Shown piece by piece: positions 31,801 to 44,499 of a DNA stretch of 64,000 nt. Both the position numbers and the translations under genes were made by a program. Position 1 is the stretch's first letter. Each line of letters starts with the position of its first letter. The notes beneath the pieces were generated by a model. The model was given only the letters and a program-made list of their open reading frames with translations. It was not told the origin of the DNA and did no database searches. This DNA comes from Excoecaria cochinchinensis (Eukaryota > Streptophyta > Magnoliopsida > Malpighiales > Euphorbiaceae). The DNA lies in the NCBI GenBank assembly GCA_947683425.1, contig CANTUQ010000051.1:186001-250000 (forward strand). Direction: 5' to 3'.

Positions 31801-34426
31801 TGTGACTCGCGCCGGATCCTCGCGGCCGCTTATTCGACCGCCCGCACGTGGGCGATCAGGCAATTGTGGGTCCGTTGATAGCTTGCGATAAATCGCAAGT
31901 GCGTCTATGTTGGGCAAAAAGGAGGTTTCATAGAGTCGCCACCCAATAGAACATTGGGAAAGTTTCTCTCGCCTCGGAGAGCCTAAGACTGCGCTTAGTA
32001 TCCATTTTGGGCCAGCCAAAGGGGTCTTGGAAGGTAAATCTCTCGCCCTAAGGAGTCTAGAATTAACGCTAAAGCCTCGTGACACAAGAGGTGTCTTGGA
32101 GGGTAAACCTCTAGCCTCTTGAGCCCAAAGACCAGAGCTGGTTCGGGACTTCTCATTTATTTATACCTTGATTAATATTATAATTAAGTTTTGAATTCAT
32201 TATTTCATCAACTTTCCACACAATGCAATTTAAATTAAAGGCGCAATCATTCATATCAAAAGCGGTAAATGTAAGCAAAATCCAAAATAAAGCATTCAAA
32301 AATAAATTACAATAACACTAGGAGCGGAATACAACTCCCATTTAAAATACATGCATAAAACGGGTTATTCATTAATAGTGAGAACATTGGTCCTCGCATG
32401 CATATTTATTATGAAAAAGTTTTGATGTGATGATTTATTTGGGTATGAAAAACTAGGACATTGGTCCCCTTTTATTTAGAAAAAAATGTCAAATTAATTA
32501 ATAGAAACTTTTTTTTGTGATTTTCTTTTTAGCGTTCCTAAATAAATAATTTTACAAGAAAATTATATGGCAAAATTAAATAAAATATTACAAATAAAGA
32601 AAATAAATATATGAACCAAATGAGCCTTTTTGGACCTCCCGATGTGCTCGCAAAAACGCCCAAGCGAAAAATGAGTTTGGATATAAAAACAAAATACAAA
32701 TAAAATAATGTTAGTGATTAAATCAATTAAACATACAAAATAATGAATAACAAATTAAAATAAAATGAGATGATATGAAAAGAATAATAATGGAATCAAA
32801 ATGTTAACAAACCAAAATAAATGAGAAATATGCATTATGTATGACAAATGATTAAACGATGTGATGAAAATAAAATAAAACATGTTAATTAATTAGTACA
32901 TGAAAATATACACATGATGAAAATAATGATGAAAAGTGAAAAATAATAAATGAATAAATAATCAAATAATAATCAAATCATGTAACAATGATAAAAAGAA
33001 TAATAAAAATTAATAAACAAATGAATGATGAAAACAATAATGATATATAACAAGGTTAATTGATGTGTTCATAATTATTATAAACTATTTACATGGCAAA
33101 AAGATTAATTTAAGTTAATTATTTGCATGTTAAAAATAATTAGGAGTCACAATAAAATCATTTACATGTTAGGAATTAAAAGAAAACAATATTGACATGA
33201 ATAAAAATCAAATCATATATAAACAATTAAATATAACGAACATAAAATCAATACAACAAATGAATAGATGAAAATAATAAATAAATCAATAAAATATATA
33301 ATATATACATGAATAAATTAAATAAAAATAAAATAAAAGAAAATAGAAATGGAGCCAAGAATATTTACCCTCAGAATATTGGATTTGATGAAGGAAAAGT
33401 GATGATTTTCCGGAAAATTGCTTGAAAGAATAATTTAGCAATGAAATTAATTCTCTTTGTTTATGGAGAAAACAAAGGAATTGATTTGTGTGCTTAAAAT
33501 TGAAAAGAAATTGATTTCAAAGTGATGATTAATTTCTTGTGTTTATAAAGGAAAAACAAATAAATTAATTTGAATAATTGAGAATTGAAAATTGATCTTT
33601 CAATTCCAATTAAACCTTTTTCATTAAAAGAGAAATCTGAAATTTTGAAAAGAAAATAGAAGAAGAAGAATTCTGGAAATTCTTTAGGTCTAAAAAATGT
33701 GTGGAGGCTCCTCTTTGATTTTTCATCATAAAGTCTTTATAGGATAAAAAAGGTTGCCCTAATTTAATTAAGGAAAACAAACCTATTTTAACACAAAATT
33801 CTTTTATTTTTAATGATAAAATCAAGTTTTATTAATTAATTATCTAAGAAAAATATTATAGAATTTAATTTGAAGTCAAAAACCCAAAAAAAATGGGATG
33901 AAAAATGGATTTTTGGGTGAAAAAATCGGAAAAAGGGCTGAAAAATCGGATTTTTGGGTATCAGACCCTATACAGACGGCCAGGGGATGATGGACGCTGC
34001 CCGTCGCTATAGAGCGACGGGCCTCACGCAGCGAAGTTGCGCGCAGAGGCGTGGAAATCGCGCCCCTCAGCGCACGGTGCGGCGCGCAACGCTGCGCGTC
34101 GCTTTTTAGCGACGCGCGGCATTGCGTCGCCAAATCGAGCCCAGTGCACGTCTGCGCGCTGGGAGCCTGCGCACTGCAGCGTACGACACTCGCGCGATCC
34201 GAAAAACTTTTTTTTTTTTAAATTTTAAATTGACTAAAAACACTATAATTTTAAGCCCTCATTTTTCAAAATTAATTTTTTAAATATTTTTTATTATTTT
34301 CTAATTTTTCACTCTAAAATGCAAATTTGACGAGAAAACCATCACTTTTAACCTTTTAAGCCTCTGAAGGCAATTATCATCATTGGGTAACTTCGATCTA
34401 GGCTTACTCAGGACCCGGTGTCTACA
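31801..34426 (-). repeat. 5' LTR of F (2.6 kb)
   Basis: Collinear with 24100-26688 with few differences by eye, plus an extra block near 33460-33510. TATA box on the minus strand at 33735-33743; GC island at 33975-34200. It ends GGTGTCTACA at 34426 and abuts E sequence after GCGCC. Confidence 0.9.
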
Positions 34427-34431
34427 GCGCC

Positions 34432-36309
34432 CCGAACCACCTGCCTTTAGGGCTTTCGGGATGAGGTTCATGAAAACTTGTAAGAAATTACAAGTGCGTC
34501 CATTTTGGGCAACAATGAGGTTTCTTTGAGTTGCCACCCAATAAAACATTGGGAAAGGTCATCTAGTGAGCCTAAGACAGCGCTGCTATGTCCATCATAG
34601 GCAAGCCGGAGGTGTCTTAGAGGCTTCCACCCTAATGATAAGATGATCCTCTAGCCTCATGCTTGGGCAAACCAGAGGTGTCTTGGAGGTATATACCTTA
34701 ATAGAACATTAAGATGGCCCTCTCGCCTCGTGGCGCCTAGGACTGTGCAATTTTGATCCTTTTACGGGACACAAGAGGTGTCTTGGAGGCGCCATACCAA
34801 TACAACATTGAGATAGCCCTCTCGCCTCGTTGATCCCAAAGACCAGAGAAAGTTCGGGACTTCCCATTTATTCATACCTTGGTTAGGTTTATAGTTGAGT
34901 TTTAAACTTATCGTTTCATACCATTTCTCATTCAGCTTAATGCAGCTAAATTAAAGCTCAGATTGTCCATTCAGGGGAGGCAGTAAATAAAGCGTAATTA
35001 AAATAAAGTGCACAAAATAAATTACAACAACACTAGTTGCGGAATATAACCCCCATTATAAATTGCAAGCGATTCATGCATAAATCGGTATATATATTAG
35101 GAGTGAGGACATTGGTCCTCACATGCACATTTATTACAAAATGGTTTTGAGGCGTCGATTTTTGTTTGTTAGAAAACTAGGACATTGGTCCTCAATTTGT
35201 AAGGAAAATCCCAATTTGATTAATAAAAAACATTTGACCATTTTTCATTAGCAGGATAATACGAGAAGAACAACATTTACAATAACGGTATGAATTAAAT
35301 AAAAAGGAGGTAAAGTCTAGAAAATAAACCCGGGAGGAGCCCTTGGGTCTTTGCGGTAGCTTCTACATCAAAAGGCTCCAAATTCACCAGACAAGTAAAA
35401 AAATAAAACTCACAAAAATAAAGGACATTTTAGTGTAAAATTAAAGAACAAAAATAGATATAATATTAAAAGATAGGGAGGGAAAACGGAAGAAATGGAA
35501 TAAGAAAAAACCATTTAAAACAAAATAAAAGAAGAAAAGGAATTTCTCAGTATAATTTCCAACCTTGAAAACTGAATCCCCTTCCCCTATTTATAGATTT
35601 AGGAAGAAATTTCAAATAAATTTAAATTTTAAATTCAGATTTGAAGAGGATTTTCCGAAATCAAATCAAAACCGAATGATTTTCAGAATATTCCTAAAAT
35701 CAAATCTAATATTCAAAAATATTTGAAAAGATTTGGGAAATTCAAAAAGATTTAAAAATATTTTGTAAAATCTCTAAATTTTGTAGAATTCGGCAGTTAA
35801 AACAACCAGATCACCGACCGACGGGCGTCGATCGCAAGGGGCACCAGCAGTCATTTGACTGGCGAGCTCTACACGTGGCATGGAGATGAGAGACGGTCGT
35901 CTCCCACGAGGAGCGAGCGTCGCTCAGTCGAGAGACGGGCGCCGCTCAAACGAGTGACAGGCGCCACTCAACCAAGTGACGGCCCCATTCTCGAGAGACG
36001 AGCGTCTCTCATTCGAGCGACGGGCTCCCTTCCCCGAGCGACGGTCGGTGCTCGACATGAGAGACAGGTCTGTCGTGTGAGCGACGGGCTATTCTCCACC
36101 GACGGGCTGCCCGTCTGTGGGTTCAAATGCCAATTCTCAAAGTTGAACTCTTTTCGGCTGTCCAAAATCCCCCGTTTACCCAGAACTCCTCCGATCCTTA
36201 TAAAACTGGCGGACGAACATCCACAACTTCCGTCCCTCGTCCGAAAACCGACGTTAGTTTCTTCATCGGGTAACTCTGATCTGGACTACTTCAGGACCTG
36301 GTGTCTACA
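34432..36309 (-). repeat. Main part of the 5' LTR of E
   Basis: It resumes the E LTR after F and ends GTGTCTACA at 36309, followed by CATAT. It lacks about 640 bases present in the 3' LTR (break near 35536). Its GC island (35815-36120) has extra GAGAGACGGGC-type units and the perfect palindrome GACGGGCTGCCCGTC (36101-36115). TATA box at 35587-35596. The 182-residue plus-strand ORF across the island is not a gene. Confidence 0.88.
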
Positions 36310-38517
36310 CATATACATTTATAGCACAATTAAAATTTCATATTCGCATTTAGGTCCCTTAACTTTTACAGTAATTACATCTATGTCCATTCTTTTACAT
36401 TAATACCGTTTATGTCTTTTTTTTTTATCACATAATTACCAAAATATCCTCTAATTATTCTTAAGTACCAGATAGCCCTCATTTTCACTTTATTACTATT
36501 TTTATCCCTTAACTTTTCACTAAATTACATTTTGGTCCCTACCTTACCACTTTTATGCTCAATTACTAATTTAACCTTACATTTTCGAGTCATTTACACA
36601 TTTAGTACATATAACAACCATATATTCATAAACAATGCACATAAAAAGCATACATACCATTTTGTCCTTAACTTATGACAAAATTACAATTATACCCTTG
36701 AACTTTTCAAAAATTACGAAAATGCCCTTAGTTCATTTCTATTTCATCAAAATTACATTTATGCAATTAGTTCATTTTTAATTTCACTAATATTACAATT
36801 ATGCCATTAACTTATTTGTCTTTACTCATAATTACAAAAATGCCATCACTTACATTTTCCTTAGCCATTTTACACTATGTGACATGTAAAATTACTATTT
36901 TACCCTCCAATTACAATTTTCATGCCAAATTACATTTTTTCCCTAAAAAGTCACCAATTTTCATATTCAACCATTTAATGACATTTTTACCCTTATTAGC
37001 CATCATACACACACAAAGGCACAAAATTACCGTTTCGCCCTCCAATATTTTATATAATTCCAATTATGTCCTTTTTACACATAATCATCAATTAAATCAT
37101 ATTTTAGCCATTTAAAGCTCATTATTACCATTATGCCCTCAAAACTTTATATTAATTACAGTTATGTCCTTTTTCACACAAATAACATTTTTAAATCACA
37201 ATTCAACCAATTAAGCATATATTTACCATATTGCCCCTAAGCATTTTACATATTACAATTTTGCCCTTCTTTTTTCTTTTATTTACGATTATGTTATTTT
37301 CAATCTTATCTTAACTTAACTTTATTCTTATCACTTAACTCATTACCATATATCATCTTCATCATAAAATCATTATCATACCATTGTCTTTACCATATAA
37401 TCACATGCATACCTTGTCTTTATCACATAATCACATGCATATCTTGTTTAATCATTCATACTTCATATTCATATCATTTTAACTTATTTTATTTTTTTTC
37501 TTTGCCATTTGCCCCTGTATAATGCTGGCAGGCATCTATAATCAGGATAAACGAGATGCGAACCCCTAAAGGCTCGAATAACCTGAAAGACAACGAAAGA
37601 TCACTTCAGTCTTTAATACATACCAGAGGAATCCCGAGGGACTACCCCTGTCTTTATATACTTTCCAAAACATTTTGACTTTAAATACAATGAGGTAGGA
37701 CCGTTATTGGTCTACCATAAGTGAGGCGCCATGCTCACACCCGTGGTCTTATGTCCCTATGGCTAGCCATCATATACTGAACTAGACTTGACTACCAAGT
37801 TACTATATAGGGCATCAAAATTCAACTTTTCACATTCTTCAGTTACCAGTCATTCTTTTCAAGGAATTTCATCATTCTATTCCATTCTTTTTCATACAAT
37901 TCAATCATTATCCATGTGATTATCATCATCATATCATCACATGTCATAAAAGCTCATTATTCTATCATGATACGCATGTATACATACATATACACTCTTA
38001 GGCCAACATACTAACTTTTAACCATTAATTATTTTTATCAACTTTAACATTTATTTATGTCATTTACATGCTAAATAACATAGCCATGTCATTGTTTCAC
38101 ATTAAAACACATCAAAATCATACCTTTACATACATAACTTATTTGGCCTCATATGTACATCATACATCATGCAACTTTTCAGGTTATAACACATGCAAAT
38201 GGTTAGTTTTCATACCAAATACCATATTTATACCATAAACATGTCTTAAACATAATCATACATCATGAAAAACCCATATATACCATTCGGCCTACATACT
38301 AATCTTTCACTCTCAATTCTTTTCATCAACTTTAACATTTATTTAAGCCAATTACGTATTGTATAACATCACTATACCATTTATTTCCATTAAATCACAT
38401 CAAAATATCATCTTTTCATGCATATACCATTCGGCCACATACTAACCACATACGCAATGTGTCTTTCACATGGTCTAACACATACCATTCATTAATTCTC
38501 ATGCCAAATACCATAAA
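36310..38517 (-). repeat. D, middle segment, with degenerate array
   Basis: 36320-37300 is a diverged array of AAATTACAATTATGCCCTT-like words at roughly 30-45-base spacing. The rest is AT-rich with ACATGCATA and CATACCATT words. No gene is visible. Confidence 0.6.
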
Positions 38518-38855
38518 TGTAACGCCCACGCCGCTGCCCCCATTGGAAGGGCGCCGGTGGGCGCACTACCCGACGCTCACTCACAACATACATACAGAGA
38601 TACATACACTGAGCGAAAGCATTCACTAACAATAACAAAGGCAAAACATAAATCTCACATGATCAAAATATAGAGTTAAATACAATCCCCAAAAGACTAC
38701 ATCATTCCTTTACAAAAAGTTACATAAGCCACTATACAAAAATATTACATACAAACAGAATTACAGGAGGAGGTAACCAAAATAAAGACTCTACTCTTAT
38801 GTGGCCGACCAGCAGATGCGCAATACGAGCAAGCTCCCAAAAATCCTGTCACCTA

Positions 38856-38892
38856 CACGGGACAAGAACCCGTGTTAAGCGATAACACTTAG
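38856..38892 (-). repeat. Twin hairpin of LTR B
   Basis: CACGGG...CCCGTG (38856-38874) beside TTAAGCG-ATAA-CACTTAG (38875-38892). On the minus strand the second stem contains a G-U pair where A and J have G-C. Confidence 0.55.
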
Positions 38893-39129
38893 TGGGGAGG
38901 AATAAAACACAACAGAGCACTGTGCAAGATATTAAACATTATCATACATAATTCACTAAACATCAGAGTGCAGAATATATACACAGCTCAAGAGTCACTG
39001 TATGTATCTCGGCATTGAAGTAGAAAACATGAAACAATGATTATAATCAGAACACTTCACTAATCACATACTAGACACTTAACACAAAAGCCTGAATTCA
39101 ATGGTGGAGGATACGGGAACATGGTACGG

Positions 39130-39188
39130 GAGACCGAAGCCTCAAAAATAGTTTAATACCCGAAGGTAGCGCGGGAGACCGGAGTCTC
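39130..39188 (-). repeat. Three UNCG-loop hairpins of LTR B
   Basis: Minus strand: GAGAC-TCCG-GTCTC (39188-39175), TACC-TTCG-GGTA (39168-39157), GAGGC-TTCG-GTCTC (39143-39130). All loops fit UNCG with C-G closing pairs. Confidence 0.65.
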
Positions 39189-39529
39189 AAAACATTTTAT
39201 CACTACACGGAAGGTGAACATCTCGGAGGTCAACCGCTTTGCCCAACCGGGGCGGACACGGGCAGCTGCACTCACTAACCCTTCTTAAGCATGCTTAATT
39301 ATCCAATACCTTGACACTCCAGGCTCGACAACACATTCACTAACATGACAATACAAAATCAAAGCATGGTTTGACACACGACTGTAAAATCACATAAATT
39401 CATAACTAAGACGCTAGTACAATGATATCATAAGTCATAAGCATAATCATATTTCATGCAATAGTGAGAAACCGTGCAAAGCGGAACAAAAGAAGCACAT
39501 TCAGAAAACAGGGCAACCAGGAAGGGCCT

Positions 39530-39825
39530 CTGTCGCGATCGCGATAGTGTCGCGCTCGCGACAGAGCACGGGACACCTCCTTGCGAACTCGCGCCAGAAG
39601 GCCTGCTCGCGACGAAGCACGCTAGGCAGATTCATGCAACCGAGCTCTGTCGCGCTCGCGACAGAGACCAGTTCCTTCCTCCTCGCGCGCACGCTCGGCA
39701 GCATGCTCGCGGGGAGGACTCGGCTACTTAGCTCTCTGTCGCGGTCGCGACAACGTCGCGATCACGACAGAGCGCTTTACAAGAACAAAGGACCAAATCC
39801 GCACTCTGTCGCGCTCGCGACAGAT
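39530..39825 (-). repeat. TCGCGA palindrome cluster of LTR B
   Basis: At least five copies of CTGTCGCG-CT-CGCGACAG and variants (GATCGCGATAG, GGTCGCGAC), separated by other CG-rich words. Confidence 0.8.
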
Positions 39826-41084
39826 CCCAGATTCGCCCAAAATCTGCACTTTTCCTACTCTTTCCACACACAATCCTTCATACATGCAAACAACATATAC
39901 AAACACTTACCTCAAGCCTCCTGCACATTACCGCATCTCTTTCAAGCAACATAAACACATTTTACACTATAATCAAACATCAATTCATCATGAATTCACT
40001 CACAACCAACTCAAAATTCATTAACATAACATGCTCATATTCCAAAAACACATGCTATCTTCACTAAATCACTAACATTTCACTATAATCACTACTTAAC
40101 TTAAACATGCATTCATCAAACAAAACACTCAAGGATACAAGTGACATGCAATCACAAAATAGAATTGATCCAAGGGAAATTAGGGAAAAACGTAATCCAC
40201 AAACACAGCTCCCAAAAACTAACAAATCAAACTCCCAAACACATACACACACTCAAAAATGCAACTCCCAAACACTTGCATGCATTCAAACACACTCCCA
40301 AACACGACTAATGCAAGCTCCCAAACCTGGAAATCGCAGCTTCAAATCAAGGCCCTCACGAGTCCGCTTTCTCTTTTCCCTTGCTCTTTCTTCTAGCTTC
40401 CGATTCTTGCACAAACCCCATCAAAACCCACTCAAATCAAACCCGAATTCCACAATCAAAATCAGAAAAAGAAGGAGAAGAGAAGAACCGAAATAACCAG
40501 AGAACTCCAGACCACTTACCTTCAAAAACCCAGTTCAAAACTCAAGATTCCCACTCAAAGCTCAAGGAAAACACAAGAGAAAAGGAGATGAGAGCAGAAA
40601 AATGGAAATAAGAGAGGGAGAGAGGACGGGAAAGAAGAAGAAAAGAGAAAGAGAGAGCTAGCTTCCACGGGAAGCTTCATCCAACTCTTCCCTCCTCACC
40701 TCTCTCTTACTTTTCATTTAATGCTCACCAACCCCCTTGCCACTTGTCACTCTCCCATAGAACCAAAATCCACTATCTTGATTTACTCATACAATGCACC
40801 ATAACTCAACACACACTAGCATCTCTTATAACCCACTTACATCCAAGGCACTATGCACCCATAAACCACACAATAAAATCCTTTAGTCCACTTATATCTT
40901 ACTCCCATACACTACAAGCACACCATAACATTTCCTTCACTTAACTTATTACTTAATTAATTAATTAATTCCTTAACAAATAATTTCTTATTATCAAAAT
41001 TTTCCTCATACTTAGTTACGAAAATACCTTTACTTTACCGACTTACCACGCAGATTCCGACCAGACCCTTTTTGGGTTGTTACA

Positions 41085-42525
41085 ATAAAACCATCATAAA
41101 CATGCATTAAACATCACTAAAACACATGAAAATTCCATATATACCATTCAGCCAAAGAAGTAACATTTTACATATAATTTATTTCTTTACTTTAATAATT
41201 TATTCCATCATTTATAACATCCTTAAGCATAAATATCAAGTTATTTTCAGTTAAACATGCATATTTCTCATACTTTGTGTTTAAACATAATCTAAAATCA
41301 CACTTTTAACATGGAAAAAGAAGGATATTGTATCCACTAACCTTAGATTCTTGTTCTTCACATCATAAACATGCTTCCCATGCCATAACTCCTTAAAACT
41401 CCATCATTCCCTTTAATTCCCTAAGGTGGCCGAATTCAAAAATCCACATAACTTTAAAACCAAACTTCCAATATGAAATCTAAAATCATTAATGTGTTCT
41501 ACACCCTCAAAAACACCCATAGGGACCAACAAACTAAATTAAAATAACTTAAATCTCTTACCTCAAATTTAGGGCATCACCTTGAATACTTAGTTTTCTT
41601 CACCTTCATTACTCCAAATGGACTCCACTTGCTGTGTTTATGCTATAGAGGGACTTAGATGGGACTTAGATTTGTTTGGGAGGCTAAGATTTGGAGAAAT
41701 ATTGAAGAAATAATGAAGAGAAATGGAAGAAAGTATGAAAAATAACATACGGTTTTGAAAGAAGAAGGAGGAGGTCAGTTTTGGATGGATTTTTCTAGAG
41801 AAATCTGGCCTCTCCTTCCTTTATATAGTCCAGAAATGAACCAAACTGGTCCAACCAAGGTGGTCCAACAGATTAAAACCAGAATTTCGGTTTTTCGGTT
41901 CAATTGCACTTTTCCGAAGCATCTATATGTTTCTCTCATTATTTTCACTTATAACAAATTCCATTGATCTTAAAACATGAAAAATAGGCTTTCTACAAAT
42001 TTTTAGCTCAATCGGAGTCCATTTGGGCCTCAGTTCGCTTAAATCGGTCCGATTCGATCAATTTTCCTTATGCCGTAAAATACAACTCTAAAGCTGTCAA
42101 AATTCACAGATAACATTTCTACTATCTTATTCTACACACTCAACATCCATTGGGCCTTATTTACTATATATAACCCCTTTGTCAAATATCGGTCAAACGG
42201 TTCATATTGAACCGAAGCGGAGGCCAACTTCAAAATGACTTTCGGAGGTCAATTTCACTTCGTTTTCAGTTCCGATTTCACCACCAGACTCCTTACGGCC
42301 CACAAATCATTTTTGTGAAATTAAAATTTTTTCGACGCCGGACAACCGGGTTCGTTATATAGCCACCCCAGTGTCACCTGACTCGGAATCACTATAATTT
42401 TTATACACTTAACACTAAGCTTTGAAACTGGCAAACTCACTCCCTACACTATTCAACGCTGCGATTATCATGATAACACTAAAATTATTTACTGACACTT
42501 CTAGACCGGTATTTGGGCCATTACA
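41085..42525 (-). repeat. D, right segment (LTR start with TATA box)
   Basis: On the minus strand it starts TGTAATGGCCCAAATACCG and has the TATA box CTATATAAAGG (41818-41828) followed by an A/G-rich leader. No gene is visible. Confidence 0.7.
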
Positions 42526-42530
42526 ATATG

Positions 42531-42945
42531 TATAAATAAATGTGGCCATGTATATGATAATGTTTGTTGATTACTATGAATGGTTATCTTTTGTATGTGT
42601 TTCCCCACTATGCTTTATGCTTAGCACATATTTTCTTTTAATCCATGTAGGTACAAGTGTCCGCGTCTGTTCAGGAGTTCTCCGCAGCAGTCCGAGCCAA
42701 TGCAAGTGTAGGAAGAGGTTTTCAGTTTTAGTAAATGTTGTCTTAATGAAAGTATATTTAATTATGTAATGTAGCATTCTATAAGAATGAATAATATGTA
42801 ATAATAATTGTGAAATGTATACTATTATTTTAAAAAATTTGTTAATTTAGAGTTTTGTAATAAGTCCAGTTCGTGTGCGTGTGTTTTTGTTGCGACACTC
42901 CATAACCGTAGTAGTTTGTTCTACGTACAGTTAGGGGGTGTTACA
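42531..42945 (+). repeat. Right piece of LTR G
   Basis: It ends GGGGGTGTTACA at 42945 and contains CCCCACTATGCTTTATGC and CATGTAGGT, matching the twin-hairpin region of LTR A in the same orientation. It is inserted in the RNase H of L; ACACA (42946-42950) is one half of the expected duplication. Confidence 0.75.
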
Positions 42946-44470
42946 ACACAGGTTTATTTCTTGCTACTCTAGATATGGCATTCTTTCCAGGCAAGAATAT
43001 GAAACCTGAGGTGGTTTTCCTCTCATTCGCATCTCCTACCCAATCACCATCTATGTGTCCTCTCAATTGCAGACCCTTGCCTTGATAATAGAGAGAATAA
43101 TTTGTTATTCGTTGAAGGTATCTAAGTATCCTTTTAACTAGTTTCAATGTGCTTCTCTTGGGTTAGATTGATAACAACTTACTATACCCACTGGATAGCA
43201 TATATCAAATCTTGTACACAACATTGCATATATAAGACTACTCACGACACTGGTATATGGAACGTTCCTTATATGTTCCATTTCTTTCAACATCTTAAGA
43301 CACACATCTTTGCTGAGAAACTAATTCTTGGCAATGGGGTTATCAGTGGGTTTGGAGTTTTACAAATTAAATCATTCAAGAACTTTGTTGATGTATGTCT
43401 CTTGAGAAAGAGACAACAACCTTCTCGAACGATCTCTTGAAATCTTAACTTCAAGAATCTAATATGCTTGACCCTCTTAAAGTTGGACGATAGCTAATCT
43501 TTGATTTCATTAAGTACCCTTCGTCATTTCCAACTTTAAGTATAAAATGGCAAATTTACTTTCAGAGCTTTTACTATAAAACACAATGCTCTTCATCAAT
43601 CATGTTGAAAATATTCGACATGATTTTATCATGAAATCTCAAATACCATTGTCTTGAAGACTATTTAAGGCTATAGATTGAACTCATCAATTAGCAAACC
43701 TTATATTTGCTACCTTTTTCGATGAAACCTATAGGTTTCTTAATATAGACTTCTTCATTCAATTCTCCATTGAGAAAAACAGTCTTCACATCCATTTGAG
43801 GTAGCTCTATGTCTAAACTTGCCACTATGGCCAGAATTAACCTTATGGATGTAAATCTTGCAACAGGTGAGAAAGTCTCATCATAGTCTATCCCTTCCTG
43901 TTGTGTAAACCCCTTAGAAGCTGAGCCTTATATCTTTCGATTCTTCTATCAGCCTTTCACTTCACTTTGAGAATCCATTTATTCCCAATTGGTTTGTGTC
44001 CTTCCGATAGATCAACCAATTCCCAAATATGGTTTGATCTCATCGATGCCATTTCTTTTTCCATTGCTTTAATCCATTTTTCCTTAGCTAGGCATGAAAG
44101 AGCCTCTTGAATATTTTTTGGCTCGTCCTCATATTATGGGGTAACCAAAAGGGAGCCTTCGGTCTAAAATCGATAGCATGGAACACTTTTCCTTTTTAGA
44201 TTTTTGTGATTCCAAATCTTGATAAACATGTCTCATATATTTATCGTAATTTGGAATGCTCCCATTTGGATCATATTTCATACTCCGATTAGAGTCAAGA
44301 ATACTCCCACTTAAATTAGTGTCTCGAATGTAAGGATCATTTGGAGGATGAAAGTCTTGACCTTCTTCTTGACTTTCTTCCTCTAACTTCCTCCCACTCG
44401 GATGGAGTGATCCTGATGGTTCCTCTTCCTGAGTTTCATATAAAGCAAAATCTTGATTCACTTCACCCAA
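42946..44470 (-). pseudogene. RT and RNase H of Ty1/copia element L (truncated by G)
   Basis: Minus strand: a Ser/Glu-rich linker (44470-44129); RT fragments in several frames (about 44100-43150), with readable words for the Gly-Asn-Lys-Trp start and the Gln-Met-Asp-Val-Lys-Thr segment; then RNase H (43147-42946) with LRYLQ, GHIDGDWVGDANERKTTSGF and KNAISRVARNKPV. The frame is cut off by LTR G at 42945. Many stops and shifts. The order integrase before RT marks Ty1/copia. Confidence 0.8.
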
Positions 44471-44499
44471 ATTTGGAAATTCGTTCTCTAAGAATATGA

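Larger units (their letters stand above)
24100..34426 (-). mobile_element. F: gag-only Tat-type element, minus strand
   Basis: LTRs at 24100-26688 and 31801-34426 are near identical by eye, with primer site, leader, gag, relic linker, non-coding 3' region, minisatellites and polypurine tract between them. The target duplication is GCGTC/GCGCC. Protease, RT, RNase H and integrase are missing: sequence homologous to the linker of E (29211-29440) lies next to gag on one side and to about 0.9 kb of unrecognised DNA on the other. It is therefore a non-autonomous derivative of a Tat element, comparable to the TR-GAG class, and the youngest event in the L-G-D-E-F nest. Confidence 0.88.
8179..36309 (-). 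mobile_element. E: Tat/Ogre-like Ty3/gypsy element, minus strand
   Basis: LTRs at 8179-10685 (3') and 24072-24099 plus 34432-36309 (5') bound the element, with duplication CATAT on both sides (8174-8178, 36310-36314). Without F it is about 17.8 kb. On the minus strand the order is 5' LTR, primer site, long leader, gag, protease with G-patch, linker, RT, RNase H, second RNase H, integrase, antisense ORF, captured sense ORF, 3' minisatellite, polypurine tract, 3' LTR. Length, dual RNase H, G-patch and an antisense mobile-domain-like ORF are hallmarks of the Tat lineage (Ogre/Retand type). Every coding module is broken. Confidence 0.9.
38518..41084 (-). mobile_element. Solo LTR of family B
   Basis: TGTAACGCCC at the left and GGGTTGTTACA at the right, flanked by a perfect duplication ATAAA (38513-38517, 41085-41089). 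No interior is present, so it is a solo LTR of about 2.57 kb. On the minus strand it carries the GACAAGTGGC box (40739-40748), a purine/pyrimidine leader (40620-40560), a TCGCGA palindrome cluster (39530-39825), three UNCG hairpins (39188-39130) and the twin hairpin (38892-38856). ORFs on both strands over the cluster are palindrome artefacts. The family also occurs at 1-201 in the opposite orientation. Confidence 0.9.
6740..42525 (-). mobile_element. D: about 5-kb solo LTR, split by E and a family-B LTR
   Basis: It starts TGTAACACCC at 6740 and ends GGGCCATTACA at 42525, flanked by the perfect duplication ATATG. Removing E (8179-36309) and the family-B solo LTR (38518-41084) with one copy of each duplication leaves about 5.1 kb. 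No primer site, polypurine tract or coding sequence is found in it, so a solo LTR formed by LTR-LTR recombination is the simplest reading. Orientation is minus: a TATA box (CTATATAAAGG on the minus strand, 41818-41828) with a purine/pyrimidine leader beyond it lies near the right end. Confidence 0.75.

Noticed and set aside
33610..33825. 71-residue ORF kept in both LTRs of F (also 25873-26088)
   Set aside because: Kept because the two LTRs are near identical; it overlaps the TATA box and has no recognisable domain.
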